In this document: piece by piece, positions 16,541 through 25,904 of the stretch
How the letters are laid out: each line of letters begins with the position of its first letter
How positions within the stretch are numbered: the stretch's first letter is position 1
Source: Bacteroidaceae bacterium
GTDB lineage: Bacteria; Bacteroidota; Bacteroidia; Bacteroidales; Bacteroidaceae
DNA: 35,753 nt
NCBI GenBank assembly: GCA_017617335.1
Contig: JAFZWK010000013.1
Coordinates: forward strand, 1-35,753
Direction of reading: 5' to 3'
Notes under the pieces: model-generated
What the model saw: only the letters and a program-made list of their open reading frames with translations
Told to the model about the DNA's origin: nothing
The model's database searches: none
Translations under genes and position numbers: made by a program

Positions 16541-16702
16541 TTTGTCGTTTTGTCGTTTTGTCAGTTTGTTGTTTTTCGCCCCACACAGATTTTCTGCTCT
16601 TCTTTATATATATAATAACGCGTTAATATATTAATACATTAAAGAAGACATCTCTCGCAGACAGGAAATGACAAAACAACAAAATGACAAACTGACGTTT
16701 TG
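16541..16702. repeat. inverted TTTGTC repeat cluster around an AT-rich core
   Basis: The left side (16541-16575) has TTTGTCG, TTTTGTCG, TTTTGTCAG and TTTGTTG in a row. The right side (16666-16702) carries the same unit inverted (ATGACAAAACAAC, AAAATGACAAACTGAC). GTCAGTTTG (16560-16568) and CAAACTGAC (16688-16696) are exact inverted copies. The core is AT-rich with the palindrome TAACGCGTTA near 16616. A third cluster GTCATTTGTCGTTTTGTCATTT follows at 16899. I recall such repeats before VirE_N/DUF3987 genes in Bacteroidales, absent here. Confidence 0.65.
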
Positions 16703-16753
16703 TGGAGAGGACCGCAAACCCTAAATATGATTGAACAGCTTTCCGCGGAGCCT

Positions 16754-16883
16754 ATTCAACAGAAACAAGGGTTAAGAGAGAATCATTCAACTTCTGCCAG
16801 GGTTTAGAACTAAGGTACTCAAAAAACATTCAACCTATGGCAGGGTTAAGGTAAAAGCCATTCAACTATTTCTAGGGAAGGAC
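16754..16883. repeat. four degenerate direct repeats, ATTCAAC...AGGG(TT)
   Basis: ATTCAAC occurs at 16754, 16785, 16828 and 16860, each followed after 6-8 bases by an AGGG core (three times AGGGTT). Spacings are 31, 43 and 32 bases, three to four helical turns, which suggests cooperative protein binding. An inverted relative TTGAAC lies near 16732. The array sits between the TTTGTC clusters. Confidence 0.6.
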
Positions 16884-16898
16884 AGAGCATTCCTAAAT

Positions 16899-16921
16899 GT
16901 CATTTGTCGTTTTGTCATTTT
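16899..16921 (+). repeat. third TTTGTC cluster
   Basis: Two further TTTGTC units occur next to the start of the truncated DUF5675 gene, in the same orientation as the left cluster at 16541. Confidence 0.55.
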
Positions 16922-16963
16922 AATGATTTTAAGTTTAATGGAACGAAGAGCTATCTAAAATCA

Positions 16964-17020
16964 ATGGAACTCACACTGACAAGAATTGCAAAGAAGAAGA
17001 TGTACACGATTGGCAAGCTG
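16964..17020 (+). pseudogene. truncated start of a DUF5675 gene
   Basis: The ATG at 16964 begins MELTLTRIAKKKMYTIGKL, matching the N-terminus of DUF5675 proteins, small islet proteins of Bacteroidales that usually continue with a CDTLED-type block. That block is missing: after codon 19 the frame runs into the 3' flank of the GH50-like gene. The cut lies at a perfect hairpin (17016-17035). Confidence 0.6.
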
Positions 17021-17035
17021 GGAATTCTCCCAGCT
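17016..17035. other. hairpin at the DUF5675/GH50 junction
   Basis: AGCTGGGA, ATTC, TCCCAGCT form a perfect 8-bp stem 12 bases beyond the GH50-like stop. No T-run follows leftward, so its role as terminator is uncertain. Confidence 0.4.
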
Positions 17036-17046
17036 GTCAATCTATC

Positions 17047-18975
17047 TTACCACTCGTCGCCTCCTCGCTCCATACCTACGATGAAGTCAGGTGTCTCGCT
17101 GTAGGGAGGCAGGGAACCGGCATGAACCTGATACAGGCGCTTGGCTGTCTCCATCATGGCTTCTGTCTGTTCGCGATAAGGGACATTGGTCACGTCCACC
17201 AGGCCGCAATTATAGTTCTCGCCATCGAAACGCCCCAAGACGTCCTCGTCGTTCCAAGTGAAGTATGTAACACCTACCAGACCTGGATGAGAAAAACCTG
17301 TCTCCACATAATTCCGATATGCCTTGCCCCGCTCCATCTGGTCACGCACCTGAAAAAGTGATTGGCCTAACCCACGGTCTACGGCTCCAAAGTGGAACTC
17401 GCCTATTATCATGGGCAAATTGGTCCAGGACAGAACCTTATCCATCAGTTTATGGTCTGGCTTGATGGCATAGAAGTTGAAACTCATCACGTCGAAATAC
17501 TTGGCACAAATGCGAGCCAGCCGCTCATTGACGGCATAGATGTTGCCAAAGCGATAGCCCAGATTCATGTGGTTGGGGTCAAACTGGAGCTGCAGCCTCT
17601 TGACGGCAGCCAGATACCTGTCGAATGTGTCGTAGACGAACGAGCTGCGAGCCTCGCGGGTATCTCCATACGCTTGCAGATACTGCTGCAACGCGGTCTT
17701 CATCGCCCGATCCCTGCCTTTCAGAAGTGCCTCGCAAACACGATTCTCGGCACCAACCCATGTTGGCTCGTTTCCCACATAATAACCGATAAGCCAAGGA
17801 TTGTCGCGATACTCGGCCATCAAGGGACGGAGCGACTCTCTCAGTCTCTCTTCGAAATCAGGTTCATACGGGTCTCCAAGGCCAAAAAGACTTCCATCGA
17901 CATACGCAGGGTGCATCGTGCAGGTGAAGGCTTTCCGCCCTGCTCTCTCCAATTCTTTCTGGCTCCAGTTTCCTATCGTATTCACGCCCCACTTATCCAT
18001 TCGCTTGAACGTGAGGTCCATAGCTGGTTGCATATAGTTCTCGCCAAACCTGCGCACCAGATTCCATAGGGAGAACTCAGCCGAACGGTTCTCTTGCCTG
18101 TCAGTATGGATAAACTTCTTGGGCGGCAATTCCTTGAGCATGGAGGTTCGCTTGTCGAGATCCTTCACATGACCTCCAGAAGCCACATTGATGCAGCATA
18201 CGCCCACACTGAGGAACTGGCAGCCTTCAGGGTCCACAAGTCACCAGCGCCCGTCAACCTGCTCCTTGCGGAAGAAGCCAGTCCCCTGAAGCCGATGGCC
18301 TGCATATCCCCCGTATTGACTGTATCCGTATAGATTCTCTGCTGAGACCTTCTCAAGATCCTCGGCTTCCCATTGCTTGCGCAACTGCTTAAGTCCATGC
18401 GCCTTACCTTTCCAATCCAACAGATTACTCTGCCCAAGTTCATCCAAAGCAGGTCTTTTACCCATATATTCATCCCCTGGGTCCTCGCGATAGAGCTGCA
18501 CATTCCTAATCTGCACAAACGCGTCCTTAAGGGGACGATACTGACGGATACCGATGGAATCGACACCCGTCATCGGACCATAATTGCCTCCGATATTGAT
18601 CCATCCCGTTTGACGAGGTTTGTTGTACATACTGGCCATATCATGCGAGCTGGCAGGCAACTGGGTCAAATAGACCAGGGGAATCACGAACCTGCTCCAC
18701 TCTCCTGGTACATAAGAATGTAGCATCAGTTCGTCATACCCATGACTTGTGGTGAAGCCCAACAGATAACGTTGAGAGGTGGAAACACGTATCTCCACTC
18801 CCACATAATTATATCCTGTCCAATCAGAAGGAAGACTGGGATTCAAGTCCTTCAGCGCAATCTTGGCACCTGACTTTGTCTTACTACTGTCAAACCGAAC
18901 TGTGAAGGTCTCTGCTTTAGAAATCATTGTCGATAAGACTAACATCGAACATAGGAGAATTCTACTGAATATCAT
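17047..18975 (-). pseudogene. GH50-like (agarase-family) glycoside hydrolase, interrupted by TGA
   Basis: Two open stretches, 18975-18241 and 18240-17047, lie in one frame, split by one TGA (18243-18241). The join reads QVDGRW-stop-LVDPEG, where related enzymes have Trp-Trp, so TGG to TGA is the simplest change. The whole would be 642 aa: signal peptide (MIFSRILLCSMLVLS), a carbohydrate-binding-like beta domain (about 25-165), then a TIM barrel with Glu in YYVGNEPTW and Glu in IGEFHFGAVDRG, the latter typical of GH50. The second piece's first codon GTG is an artefact of the break. Substrate is unknown; agarase is only the family name. The 244-aa first part would be exported without catalytic residues. 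A sequencing error is possible. Confidence 0.8.
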
Positions 18976-19042
18976 TGCATTAAACTTTTAAGAACTGACA
19001 CACATACCCGCCATACAGCCTGAATAACTGCATGAGACAATG

Positions 19043-19050
19043 CAAAGATA
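19043..19050 (-). promoter_or_regulatory. candidate -7 box of the GH50-like gene
   Basis: TATCTTTG on the minus strand matches the -7 consensus about 67 bases before the start codon; no clear TTTG partner stands at the right distance. Confidence 0.35.
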
Positions 19051-19090
19051 ATAGTTTTTCCCTTGAAAGCACATCATACGCACTAAAAAA

Positions 19091-19114
19091 ATAACGCTTG
19101 GCACCTACCAAGCG
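19091..19114 (-). terminator. terminator of fumarase gene
   Basis: CGCTTGG, a six-base loop and CCAAGCG (19095-19114) form a 7-bp stem; leftward it is followed by TTATTTTTTT. T-rich sequence on the other side (19117-19123) lets it work both ways. Confidence 0.7.
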
Positions 19115-19181
19115 ATATTTTTTCAGGTTCTCCGATAAAACCTTACAGGAGACAAGCTTCGTTCAGGAAGGATTCCCCCTG

Positions 19182-20822
19182 TTAGAGACACAATTTGCAA
19201 TTCAGAGGCTTGAGCTGCTTAAAGAAGTCGTTACCCTTGTCATCAACCAAAATGAAGGCAGGGAAGTCCTCAACCTCAATCTTCCAGATAGCTTCCATTC
19301 CCAACTCAGGATACTCCACACACTCGATGCTCTTGATATTGTTCTGAGCCAGAATTGCAGCAGGACCACCAATGCTGCCCAGGTAGAAGCCACCATGATC
19401 CTTGCAAGCATCCGTAACGACCTGTGAGCGGTTACCCTTTGCCAGCATAATCATGCTGCCACCATGATCCATGAATTCATACACATAAGGATCCATACGA
19501 CCTGCTGTGGTGGGCCCCATTGAGCCACAAGCCATACCAGCAGGAGTCTTGGCAGGACCAGCATAATAGATGGGATGATCCTTCATGTACTGAGGCATCT
19601 CCTCGCCAGCGTCCAAACGAGCCTTGATCTTGGCGTGAGCGATATCACGACCCACGATGATGGTGCCATTGAGGGAAAGACGGGTACCAATGGGATACTT
19701 GGTCAGAATCTTGCAAACCTCGCTCATAGGTTGATTGAGATTGATACAAACAGCATTACCCTCGTCAGCATTACGCAACTCTTCAGGAATCAACTCGTAT
19801 GGTTTGTCGTCCATCTTCTCAATCCAGATGCCGTCCTCGTTAATCTTGGCCTTAATATTACGGTCAGCAGAGCAACTTACACCGAGACCGATAGGACAGC
19901 TGGCACCATGACGAGGCAGGCGAACCACGCGAATGTCATGAGCCATGTATTTACCACCGAACTGTGCTCCCAAGCCGATATTATAAGCCTCCGTGAGTAA
20001 TTGCTTCTCAAGTTCCACATCGCGGAAAGCACGACCTGTCTCGTCGCCAGTAGTAGGCAGAGAATCATAGTAATGAGTGCTGGCCAATTTCACGGTGAGA
20101 AGATTCTTCTCAGCACTGGTACCACCTATAACGAAAGCAATGTGATAAGGAGGACAAGCGGCTGTTCCCAGAGTCTTCATCTTCTCCACAAGGAAGGGAA
20201 CCAACGTGCCAGGATTCTGAATGCGAGCCTTGGTCTCCTGATAGAGATAAGTCTTGTTGGCAGAACCGCCACCCTTGGTAACCATCAGGAAACGATACTC
20301 CATACCCTCTGTCGCTTCAATATCAATCTGTGCAGGCAGGTTGCACTTGGTATTCACCTCATCATACATAGTAAGGGGAGCATTCTGACTATAGCGAAGA
20401 TTCTCCTCGGTATAAGTCTTGAAGACGCCCTTGGAAAGAGCCTCCTCGTCACAAAAACCTGTCCACACCTGCTGACCCTTCTCGCCATGAATAATAGCAG
20501 TACCCGTATCCTGACAGAGTGGCAATTTCCCTTTGGCAGACACCTCTGCATTACGAAGGAAGGTCAAGGCCACGAACTTATCATTGTCTGATGCCTCAGG
20601 ATCACGCAGAATCTTGGCCACCTGCAAGTTGTGAGAACGACGCAAGAGAAAACTTACATCACGGAAAGCGGCATTAGCCATGCGAGTCAAAGCCTCAGGA
20701 GTTACCTTCAGGATTTTGTGACCCTCGAACTCACCGACAGAAACACCTTCCTTGGTCAGGAGATAATACTCGGTCTCATCCTTGCCCAGCTGAAACATGG
20801 GCGCATACTTGAATTCAGTCAT
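19182..20822 (-). CDS. fumA: class I fumarate hydratase, iron-sulfur
   Basis: 546 aa, interconverting fumarate and malate with a labile [4Fe-4S] cluster in the cytosol. Cluster cysteines by alignment from memory to E. coli FumA are Cys103 (LPLCQDTGT), Cys223 (AACPPYH) and the Cys of GVSCSADRN. The N-terminal alpha domain and the C-terminal beta domain ([34 protein letters not shown]) are fused, as in class I single-chain enzymes. In Bacteroidales this serves the reductive branch to succinate. It stands alone, with hflX 71 bases upstream in the same direction. Confidence 0.95.
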   Translation of the reverse strand: MTEFKYAPMFQLGKDETEYYLLTKEGVSVGEFEGHKILKVTPEALTRMANAAFRDVSFLLRRSHNLQVAKILRDPEASDNDKFVALTFLRNAEVSAKGKLPLCQDTGTAIIHGEKGQQVWTGFCDEEALSKGVFKTYTEENLRYSQNAPLTMYDEVNTKCNLPAQIDIEATEGMEYRFLMVTKGGGSANKTYLYQETKARIQNPGTLVPFLVEKMKTLGTAACPPYHIAFVIGGTSAEKNLLTVKLASTHYYDSLPTTGDETGRAFRDVELEKQLLTEAYNIGLGAQFGGKYMAHDIRVVRLPRHGASCPIGLGVSCSADRNIKAKINEDGIWIEKMDDKPYELIPEELRNADEGNAVCINLNQPMSEVCKILTKYPIGTRLSLNGTIIVGRDIAHAKIKARLDAGEEMPQYMKDHPIYYAGPAKTPAGMACGSMGPTTAGRMDPYVYEFMDHGGSMIMLAKGNRSQVVTDACKDHGGFYLGSIGGPAAILAQNNIKSIECVEYPELGMEAIWKIEVEDFPAFILVDDKGNDFFKQLKPLNCKLCL

Positions 20823-20893
20823 TTTAATGATTTGTTTATGTTATTGTTCTTACGTATTTTTATTGGATTCTCATACTGTTAGCAAGCAATCAT

Positions 20894-22222
20894 TCACTCT
20901 TCTACCTCGTAGTGCTGAAAGAGGAAATCATTGTAGGGATATTTCTGCACATGCAGTTCACGCACCTTATTATACAAGACCTGTTTGAGCGTATCTATAC
21001 CCGTTTTTTCTTTGGCCGAAATGAACAGGCAATCCCCATCGAGGCGAGTCATCCACGTATGAATAAGGTCATCAAGGGAAACATTCTCGCGAGTGGCAGG
21101 AGTAAGGTCGTCATACTCTTTCTCAACCCAACGATAGGCATCTATTTTGTTGAAGACAATCATCGAGGGTTTGTCTGCACATCCCAGATCGGCCAATGTG
21201 TTCTCCACCACGTGGATCTGCTCTTCAAAGTCAGGATGAGAAATGTCCACAATATGGAGCAGCAAGTCTGCCTCACGTGTCTCATCAAGTGTACTCTTGA
21301 AACTATCCACCAAATCAGTGGGCAACTTACGAATGAATCCTACCGTATCGGAAAGCAAGAAAGGCAAGTTGTCGATAATCACCTTACGAACTGTTGTGTC
21401 GAGGGTGGCAAAGAGCTTGTTCTCGGCAAACACCTCGCTCTTAGAGAGGAGATTCATCAACGTACTCTTGCCAACATTCGTGTAACCTACCAGAGCCACT
21501 CTGATCATACGGCCTCGATTACTGCGCTGGGTACTCTTCTGGCGATCAATATCAGCCAAACGCTGTTTGAGCAGACTCATGCGGTTGAGGATGATACGAC
21601 GGTCCATCTCCAACTGAGTCTCACCAGGTCCACGCAAACCCACGGAACCCTTTCCTCCACCTGAACCAGAGCCACCACCCTGACGTTCCAAGTGGGTCCA
21701 AAGTCGCTGCAGGCGAGGCAACATGTAACGATACTGAGCCAGCTCCACTTGCGTCTTGGCATTCGCTGTCTGGGCACGCATCGCAAAGATGTCGAGAATG
21801 AGACTCGTACGATCGAGTATCTTTATTTTAAGCTCATTCTCAATATTACGTAACTGCTTGGCACTAAGCTCGTCATCAAAGATAACCATAGAGATGTCAC
21901 GTTCAGCATCCTCTTCTCGGACAATGTATTCGCGAATCTCCTGCAGTTTACCGATACCCAGATAAGTCACCGAACTTGGCTTGTTCTGTTTCTGAGTAAA
22001 CCGCTTCACCGTCTTGGCGCCCGCTGTTTCAGCCAGGAATTCCAATTCGTCCAAGTACTCCTTTGTCTTCCGCTCATTCTGGTTGGGAGTGATGATACCC
22101 ACCAAAATGGCAGTCTCTTGACCTGCTTCTACAGCATTCACAGCACTCACTTTCGACAGGCCGTCTTCAAAAGGCAGCGATGAGCGCGACGAATTATAGT
22201 GTTTACTTCTGCTTGTCTTCAA
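20894..22222 (-). CDS. hflX: ribosome-associated GTPase HflX
   Basis: 442 aa. The N-terminal HflX domain (VGIITPNQNE, YLGIGKLQEI) with a coiled segment and the glycine-rich GGSGSGGGKG loop is followed by GPGETQLEMDRR and the G domain: G1 GYTNVGKST, G3 DTVGF, G4 NKID. HflX splits stalled 70S ribosomes under stress. The first about 25 residues are polar and poorly conserved, so a later start is possible. It precedes fumA and follows the coiled-coil lipoprotein gene by 31 bases; all run leftward from rsmI. Confidence 0.95.
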   Translation of the reverse strand: MKTSRSKHYNSSRSSLPFEDGLSKVSAVNAVEAGQETAILVGIITPNQNERKTKEYLDELEFLAETAGAKTVKRFTQKQNKPSSVTYLGIGKLQEIREYIVREEDAERDISMVIFDDELSAKQLRNIENELKIKILDRTSLILDIFAMRAQTANAKTQVELAQYRYMLPRLQRLWTHLERQGGGSGSGGGKGSVGLRGPGETQLEMDRRIILNRMSLLKQRLADIDRQKSTQRSNRGRMIRVALVGYTNVGKSTLMNLLSKSEVFAENKLFATLDTTVRKVIIDNLPFLLSDTVGFIRKLPTDLVDSFKSTLDETREADLLLHIVDISHPDFEEQIHVVENTLADLGCADKPSMIVFNKIDAYRWVEKEYDDLTPATRENVSLDDLIHTWMTRLDGDCLFISAKEKTGIDTLKQVLYNKVRELHVQKYPYNDFLFQHYEVEE

Positions 22223-22253
22223 TCTTCTCTCTTGAGGAACCGTTATTTCGTCT

Positions 22254-23111
22254 TTACTTAACCTGCACCACCAGATATTTGCTTACGCTCCAGAACTTGG
22301 TAGGGTTGGTGATATGAATCTCATACTGGCCATTGCTGTCCTTCTCCATAGCGTAGGAACCTGCTGGATGAGTGGTCAGCACTTTAGCATTCTTGCTATA
22401 AAGCTTGATTTCCTTATCATAACGGATATCAATCTGAGTAAAGTAGTCCTTGTTGAAATCACCACTCTTCAACACATCACCACTAGCCAGGATTTTCTGC
22501 TCTTTCAGCTCGTTCTTTGTTCCAAAGACAAACCACGCGGTATTCAGTTCCTTGTCCTGAGTGGCAACTGTTTCAGCCTTTGCCTTGTTCTCTGCGGTAA
22601 GATTGGTCACATCCTCATTCAGGGAGGTGATCTGCTCACCCTGTGCTGCCAACTGAGCATCTTTTTCTGCCAAGTTTGCTTCCAATTCCTGAATGCGCTG
22701 GTATTGACCATCCACCTGAGCCTGCAAGTTCTGAATGGTCTTCTGTAACTTGTCGGAATTGAAAGAGCTGGTACGCAGTTTTTCTTTCAACTGGTTTATC
22801 AACTCACGATTCTGTTCCATTGCATTTGAGATGAATTCCATATTCTCACGAATAACCTCGCGAGTGCTGGCACCTTCCGGACTACCATCAGCAATGGTGA
22901 CACGTCCCTCAGCCTCATTGATTCTTCGGATGCCTTCCTGAACTTCATTCACGGCACCCATAATATCATTCAACTCATTGTCTTTCTGATCAATAATACG
23001 TTGCAAGGAATCACGCTCACGCTGAACCTCGCTGTCCTTTGCAGCTCCACTATCCATACATGAAACGAAGGCTGCGGCTACCAAAGCCAATAGAAAAAAA
23101 TTTTTCATCAT
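22254..23111 (-). CDS. coiled-coil lipoprotein, possibly Cbp1-like
   Basis: 285 aa with signal sequence and lipobox FVSC (Cys18). Residues about 25-190 are almost entirely heptad-rich coiled coil (RERDSLQRIIDQKDNEL, NLQAQVDGQYQRIQELEANL), and the last about 95 residues form a compact domain (AWFVFGTKNELKEQKIL to FWSVSKYLVVQVK). I recall similar Bacteroides proteins being named collagen-binding adhesin Cbp1, but cannot confirm this here. A surface or periplasmic structural role is plausible. The gene lies 17 bases after rsmI in the same direction. Confidence 0.75.
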   Translation of the reverse strand: MMKNFFLLALVAAAFVSCMDSGAAKDSEVQRERDSLQRIIDQKDNELNDIMGAVNEVQEGIRRINEAEGRVTIADGSPEGASTREVIRENMEFISNAMEQNRELINQLKEKLRTSSFNSDKLQKTIQNLQAQVDGQYQRIQELEANLAEKDAQLAAQGEQITSLNEDVTNLTAENKAKAETVATQDKELNTAWFVFGTKNELKEQKILASGDVLKSGDFNKDYFTQIDIRYDKEIKLYSKNAKVLTTHPAGSYAMEKDSNGQYEIHITNPTKFWSVSKYLVVQVK

Positions 23112-23128
23112 CTTTTCCTTATAATTCG

Positions 23129-23833
23129 TTAAACAATTTTCTCTTTTTTCTTTTCTTCTTTTTCATCCAACCCACCCACGACGATTACAAACTCGCCACG
23201 CGGCTCATTGGATTGGAAATAATCCAAAACTTCCTGCAGAGATCCACGCACGCTCTCTTCGTGAATCTTACTAATCTCACGGCATACGCTGACTGGACGG
23301 TCAGGACCAAAGACCTCGACAAACTGCGTCAATGCTTTCACCACACGATGGGGCGACTCATAGAAAATCATCGTTCGCATCTCGTCACGCAAAGCCTCCA
23401 GACGCGATTGGCGACCTTTCTTCTGAGGCAGAAACCCTTCGAAACAGAACCTGTCGCAAGGCAAACCGCTGCTTACCAAAGCTGGCACAAAAGCTGTGGC
23501 TCCAGGCAGAGTAACAACCTCGATACCAGCACGGATTGCCTCGCGAGCCACCAAGAAACCTGGGTCACTGATACCTGGCGTACCTGCATCCGAGACGACA
23601 GCCACCGTGTCACCTGCCCGCAACCGTTCCACCACCCTATCAACCGTCTGGTGCTCGTTGAACTTATGATAGGAAAGCATGGCATTCTTGATCTCAAAAT
23701 GCTTCAGGAGAATGCCACTCGTACGAGTGTCCTCAGCCAAAATCAAATCAGCCTCCTTCAGAATGCGCAACGCACGATATGTTATATCCTCCAAATTACC
23801 TACTGGAGTCGGCACCAGATACAATGTTCCCAT
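23129..23833 (-). CDS. rsmI: 16S rRNA (cytidine1402-2'-O)-methyltransferase
   Basis: RsmI methylates the ribose of C1402 in the 16S decoding centre. The SAM-binding tetrapyrrole-methylase fold is clear: [14 protein letters not shown] at the start, [37 protein letters not shown] and [10 protein letters not shown] chose ATG 23833 (MGTLYL), the usual start; an ATG four codons upstream (23845) is possible. A TAAATTTG box (23850-23843) would give an almost leaderless mRNA with the chosen start. The C-terminus ends in a Lys/Glu-rich tail, and the gene diverges from tdk. Confidence 0.93.
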   Translation of the reverse strand: MGTLYLVPTPVGNLEDITYRALRILKEADLILAEDTRTSGILLKHFEIKNAMLSYHKFNEHQTVDRVVERLRAGDTVAVVSDAGTPGISDPGFLVAREAIRAGIEVVTLPGATAFVPALVSSGLPCDRFCFEGFLPQKKGRQSRLEALRDEMRTMIFYESPHRVVKALTQFVEVFGPDRPVSVCREISKIHEESVRGSLQEVLDYFQSNEPRGEFVIVVGGLDEKEEKKKEKIV

Positions 23834-23944
23834 ACTTGGGGGCAAATTTAATCATAAAATCAATCCAACAGACATCTAAAGGAAAATATTTTATCCTTTT
23901 TATGATTTTATCAGGTTTTTATATAAAATCTCGACAAGAAATTG

Positions 23945-23952
23945 TACTTTTG
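23945..23952 (+). promoter_or_regulatory. candidate -7 box of tdk
   Basis: TACTTTTG matches TAnnTTTG about 28 bases before the tdk ATG. The upstream sequence is T-rich without a clear TTTG. Confidence 0.35.
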
Positions 23953-23979
23953 CCTAAAATAAATATTTGCACAAGAGGA

Positions 23980-24588
23980 ATGAAAGACGTAGGTTCCGGA
24001 AGCGGAGAGATGATGCGACGAGGACGCGTGGAAGTTATTTGCGGATCAATGTTCTCAGGTAAGACCGAAGAACTCATTCGACGTATGAAACGTGCCAAAT
24101 TCGCTCGCCAAAAGGTAGAGATATTCAAACCCACCATTGATGTCCGTTACAGCGAGGAGGAAGTAGTCAGCCATGAGGGAAACAGCATTCTGTCCACCCC
24201 TGTGGATTCATCTGCCAGCATCCTGCTGATGGGACAAGAGAGTGATGTGGTGGGAATTGACGAGGCGCAATTCTTCGACGAACATATCGTGGAGGTCTGC
24301 AATGAATTAGCCAACCGAGGCATCCGTGTTATTGTGGCCGGACTGGATCTCGACTTCAAGGGCAACCCTTTCGGTCCCATGCCAGCCCTTTGTGCGATTG
24401 CAGACGAGGTGACCAAAGTTCATGCCATTTGTGTACGTTGCGGAGCCTTAGCCTACGTCAGTCATCGTATCGTGGCTGGTGAGAAGCAAGTCCTGCTGGG
24501 TGAGAAAATGGAGTACGAACCTCTCTGCCGCGAATGCTACGCCCAGGCTTTGAGTGAAAAAACTGCTGAAAAGAATAACAATGTTTGA
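23980..24588 (+). CDS. tdk: thymidine kinase
   Basis: Salvages thymidine to dTMP with ATP. The 202-aa product has Walker [12 protein letters not shown], the Walker B-like DEAQFFD with the catalytic Glu, and Zn-binding Cys pairs (CVRCGA, and CRECYA with its first Cys in PLCREC) in the C-terminal lasso, a type II enzyme. I chose ATG 23980, preceded by AGAGG; the open frame reaches back to 23779 but those codons have rsmI-side and promoter DNA in them. Its last 8 bases overlap the start of the permease gene. Confidence 0.95.
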   Translation: MKDVGSGSGEMMRRGRVEVICGSMFSGKTEELIRRMKRAKFARQKVEIFKPTIDVRYSEEEVVSHEGNSILSTPVDSSASILLMGQESDVVGIDEAQFFDEHIVEVCNELANRGIRVIVAGLDLDFKGNPFGPMPALCAIADEVTKVHAICVRCGALAYVSHRIVAGEKQVLLGEKMEYEPLCRECYAQALSEKTAEKNNNV

Positions 24589-25693
24589 CAAAGAGATTAC
24601 TTTCGACCGCTTCATACGAGGCATCATCTTTATAGCCGGAGCCATCATCATAGGGTGGCTTATCAATCGGCTCAGCACCGTTCTGTTACCTTTTTTCATA
24701 GCATGGCTATTGGCTTACATGCTCTATCCGTTGGTATGTTTCCTGCAATATCGATGCCGACTGAAGAACCGCGTTTTCAGTATTCTGGTAGCCATCCTGT
24801 TGGTGCTCGCAGTCATCACAGGCATCATGGTACTCGTCATTCCACCTACCATCGAGGAATTTGCACGTCTAAGCGACATCATCTCTGTTTATGCACAGGA
24901 ATTCTTGGGACAAACTAATCTACCACAACATATCCAACGCTTCGTACATGATTATATCGAAGGGAATTCCGACTCACAATCCTTGCTGACGCTCTTCCAA
25001 CAAAGCAGTTTCATGGAGGCAGCAGAGGCTATCCTTACCCAAGCATGGAACATCATTGCTGGAACAGTCAACGTGGCGATTGGAGTGTTGGGGTTTTTCG
25101 TTGTATTATTGTATTTGTTCTTTATCCTGATGGACTACGAGATCATTTCCAACGGATGGGTCAAACTGATTCCCTCTGGCCAACGGGAATTCACTTCGAT
25201 GGTTGTTGATGATGTTCAGAAAGGAATGAATTCCTACTTCCGTGGTCAAGCTCTTGTAGCCTTCTGCGTAGGCATCCTTTTCAGCATCGGCTTCCTCATC
25301 ATCGACTTTCCATTAGCCATCGGCTTAGGGTTGTTCATCGGATTGCTCAACCTGGTACCTTACATGCAGCTCATTGGCTTCATTCCTACCATCCTGTTAG
25401 CTCTCATCAAGGCAGCAAACACAGGCCAGAACTTCTGGATTATCCTGCTCTGTGCCCTTGCGGTATTTGCCGTCGTACAAACCATTCAGGACACAATCCT
25501 CACACCCAAGATCATGGGACACGTCACAGGACTGAATCCTGCCATCATTCTGCTTTCGCTCTCCATTTGGGGTAGTCTGCTGGGCATCATCGGATTCATC
25601 ATTGCCCTGCCTCTAACCACCTTACTTCTCTCTTATTATCGTCGATTTATACTGAAAGAGACAGAAACTAATGAGGTAAAGGCGACAGAATAA
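24581..25693 (+). CDS. AI-2E family (PerM/UPF0118) membrane permease
   Basis: 370 aa with about eight membrane helices: two at the N-terminus ([28 protein letters not shown]), a third near 65-90, a soluble part of about 100 residues, then a cluster including [20 protein letters not shown] and a C-terminal [10 protein letters not shown]. This order is that of the AI-2E transporter family. Members have been linked to AI-2 export or Na+/H+ antiport, so the substrate cannot be named. The ATG at 24581 overlaps the end of tdk; an ATG at 24554 inside tdk is less likely. Confidence 0.88.
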   Translation: MFDKEITFDRFIRGIIFIAGAIIIGWLINRLSTVLLPFFIAWLLAYMLYPLVCFLQYRCRLKNRVFSILVAILLVLAVITGIMVLVIPPTIEEFARLSDIISVYAQEFLGQTNLPQHIQRFVHDYIEGNSDSQSLLTLFQQSSFMEAAEAILTQAWNIIAGTVNVAIGVLGFFVVLLYLFFILMDYEIISNGWVKLIPSGQREFTSMVVDDVQKGMNSYFRGQALVAFCVGILFSIGFLIIDFPLAIGLGLFIGLLNLVPYMQLIGFIPTILLALIKAANTGQNFWIILLCALAVFAVVQTIQDTILTPKIMGHVTGLNPAIILLSLSIWGSLLGIIGFIIALPLTTLLLSYYRRFILKETETNEVKATE

Positions 25694-25713
25694 TCAAAAA
25701 ACTGGCATAAAAG

Positions 25714-25744
25714 TTTGCAGAAACAGAAAAAGTATGTACCTTTG
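25714..25744 (+). promoter_or_regulatory. promoter of tRNA-Lys
   Basis: TTTG (25714-25717) and TACCTTTG (25737-25744) are 19 bp apart, the clearest Bacteroidetes promoter in the window. Confidence 0.75.
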
Positions 25745-25749
25745 CACCC

Positions 25750-25769
25750 GCTAATGAAAAAGCATTAGC
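25750..25769 (+). other. hairpin in the tRNA-Lys leader
   Basis: GCTAATG, AAAAAG, CATTAGC form a perfect 7-bp stem between the expected transcription start and the mature tRNA 5' end, perhaps affecting RNase P processing. Confidence 0.45.
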
Positions 25770-25778
25770 ATTTAGGTT

Positions 25779-25854
25779 GATCCGCTAGCTCAGCAGGTAG
25801 AGCACAACACTTTTAATGTTGGGGTCTTGGGTTCGAGCCCCAAGCGGATCACCA
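25779..25854 (+). tRNA. tRNA-Lys (anticodon TTT)
   Basis: Acceptor GATCCGC/GCGGATC, D arm GCTC/GAGC, anticodon stem CAACA/TGTTG with loop CTTTTAA (anticodon TTT), T arm TTGGG/CCCAA. Discriminator A25851 is followed by an encoded CCA, unlike tRNA-Pro here. All stems are perfect. Confidence 0.97.
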
Positions 25855-25858
25855 AAGT

Positions 25859-25904
25859 AAGGAATCTTGATGGGTGGAAGCCTGACAAGATTCCTTATCT
25901 TTTT
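25859..25904 (+). terminator. terminator of tRNA-Lys
   Basis: AAGGAATCTTG (25859-25869) pairs perfectly with CAAGATTCCTT (25886-25896), followed by ATCTTTTT. It ends at the stop codon of the opposed GH106-like gene. Confidence 0.8.

Noticed and set aside
16754-16883. CRISPR array
   Set aside because: Only a short degenerate unit is shared, spacings are uneven and no cas genes are present.
18241-18243. TGA read as selenocysteine or as Trp
   Set aside because: No selenoprotein hairpin is apparent after it, the position calls for Trp, and other genes here use TGG for Trp and TGA as stop.
14633-19000. Second att site (duplicate of the tRNA-Pro 3' end)
   Set aside because: By eye I found no second copy of the tRNA 3' end in the window, so the right boundary of the former element cannot be set.
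20912-21664. 250-codon frame on the plus strand
   Set aside because: Antisense shadow of hflX, with no motif or promoter.
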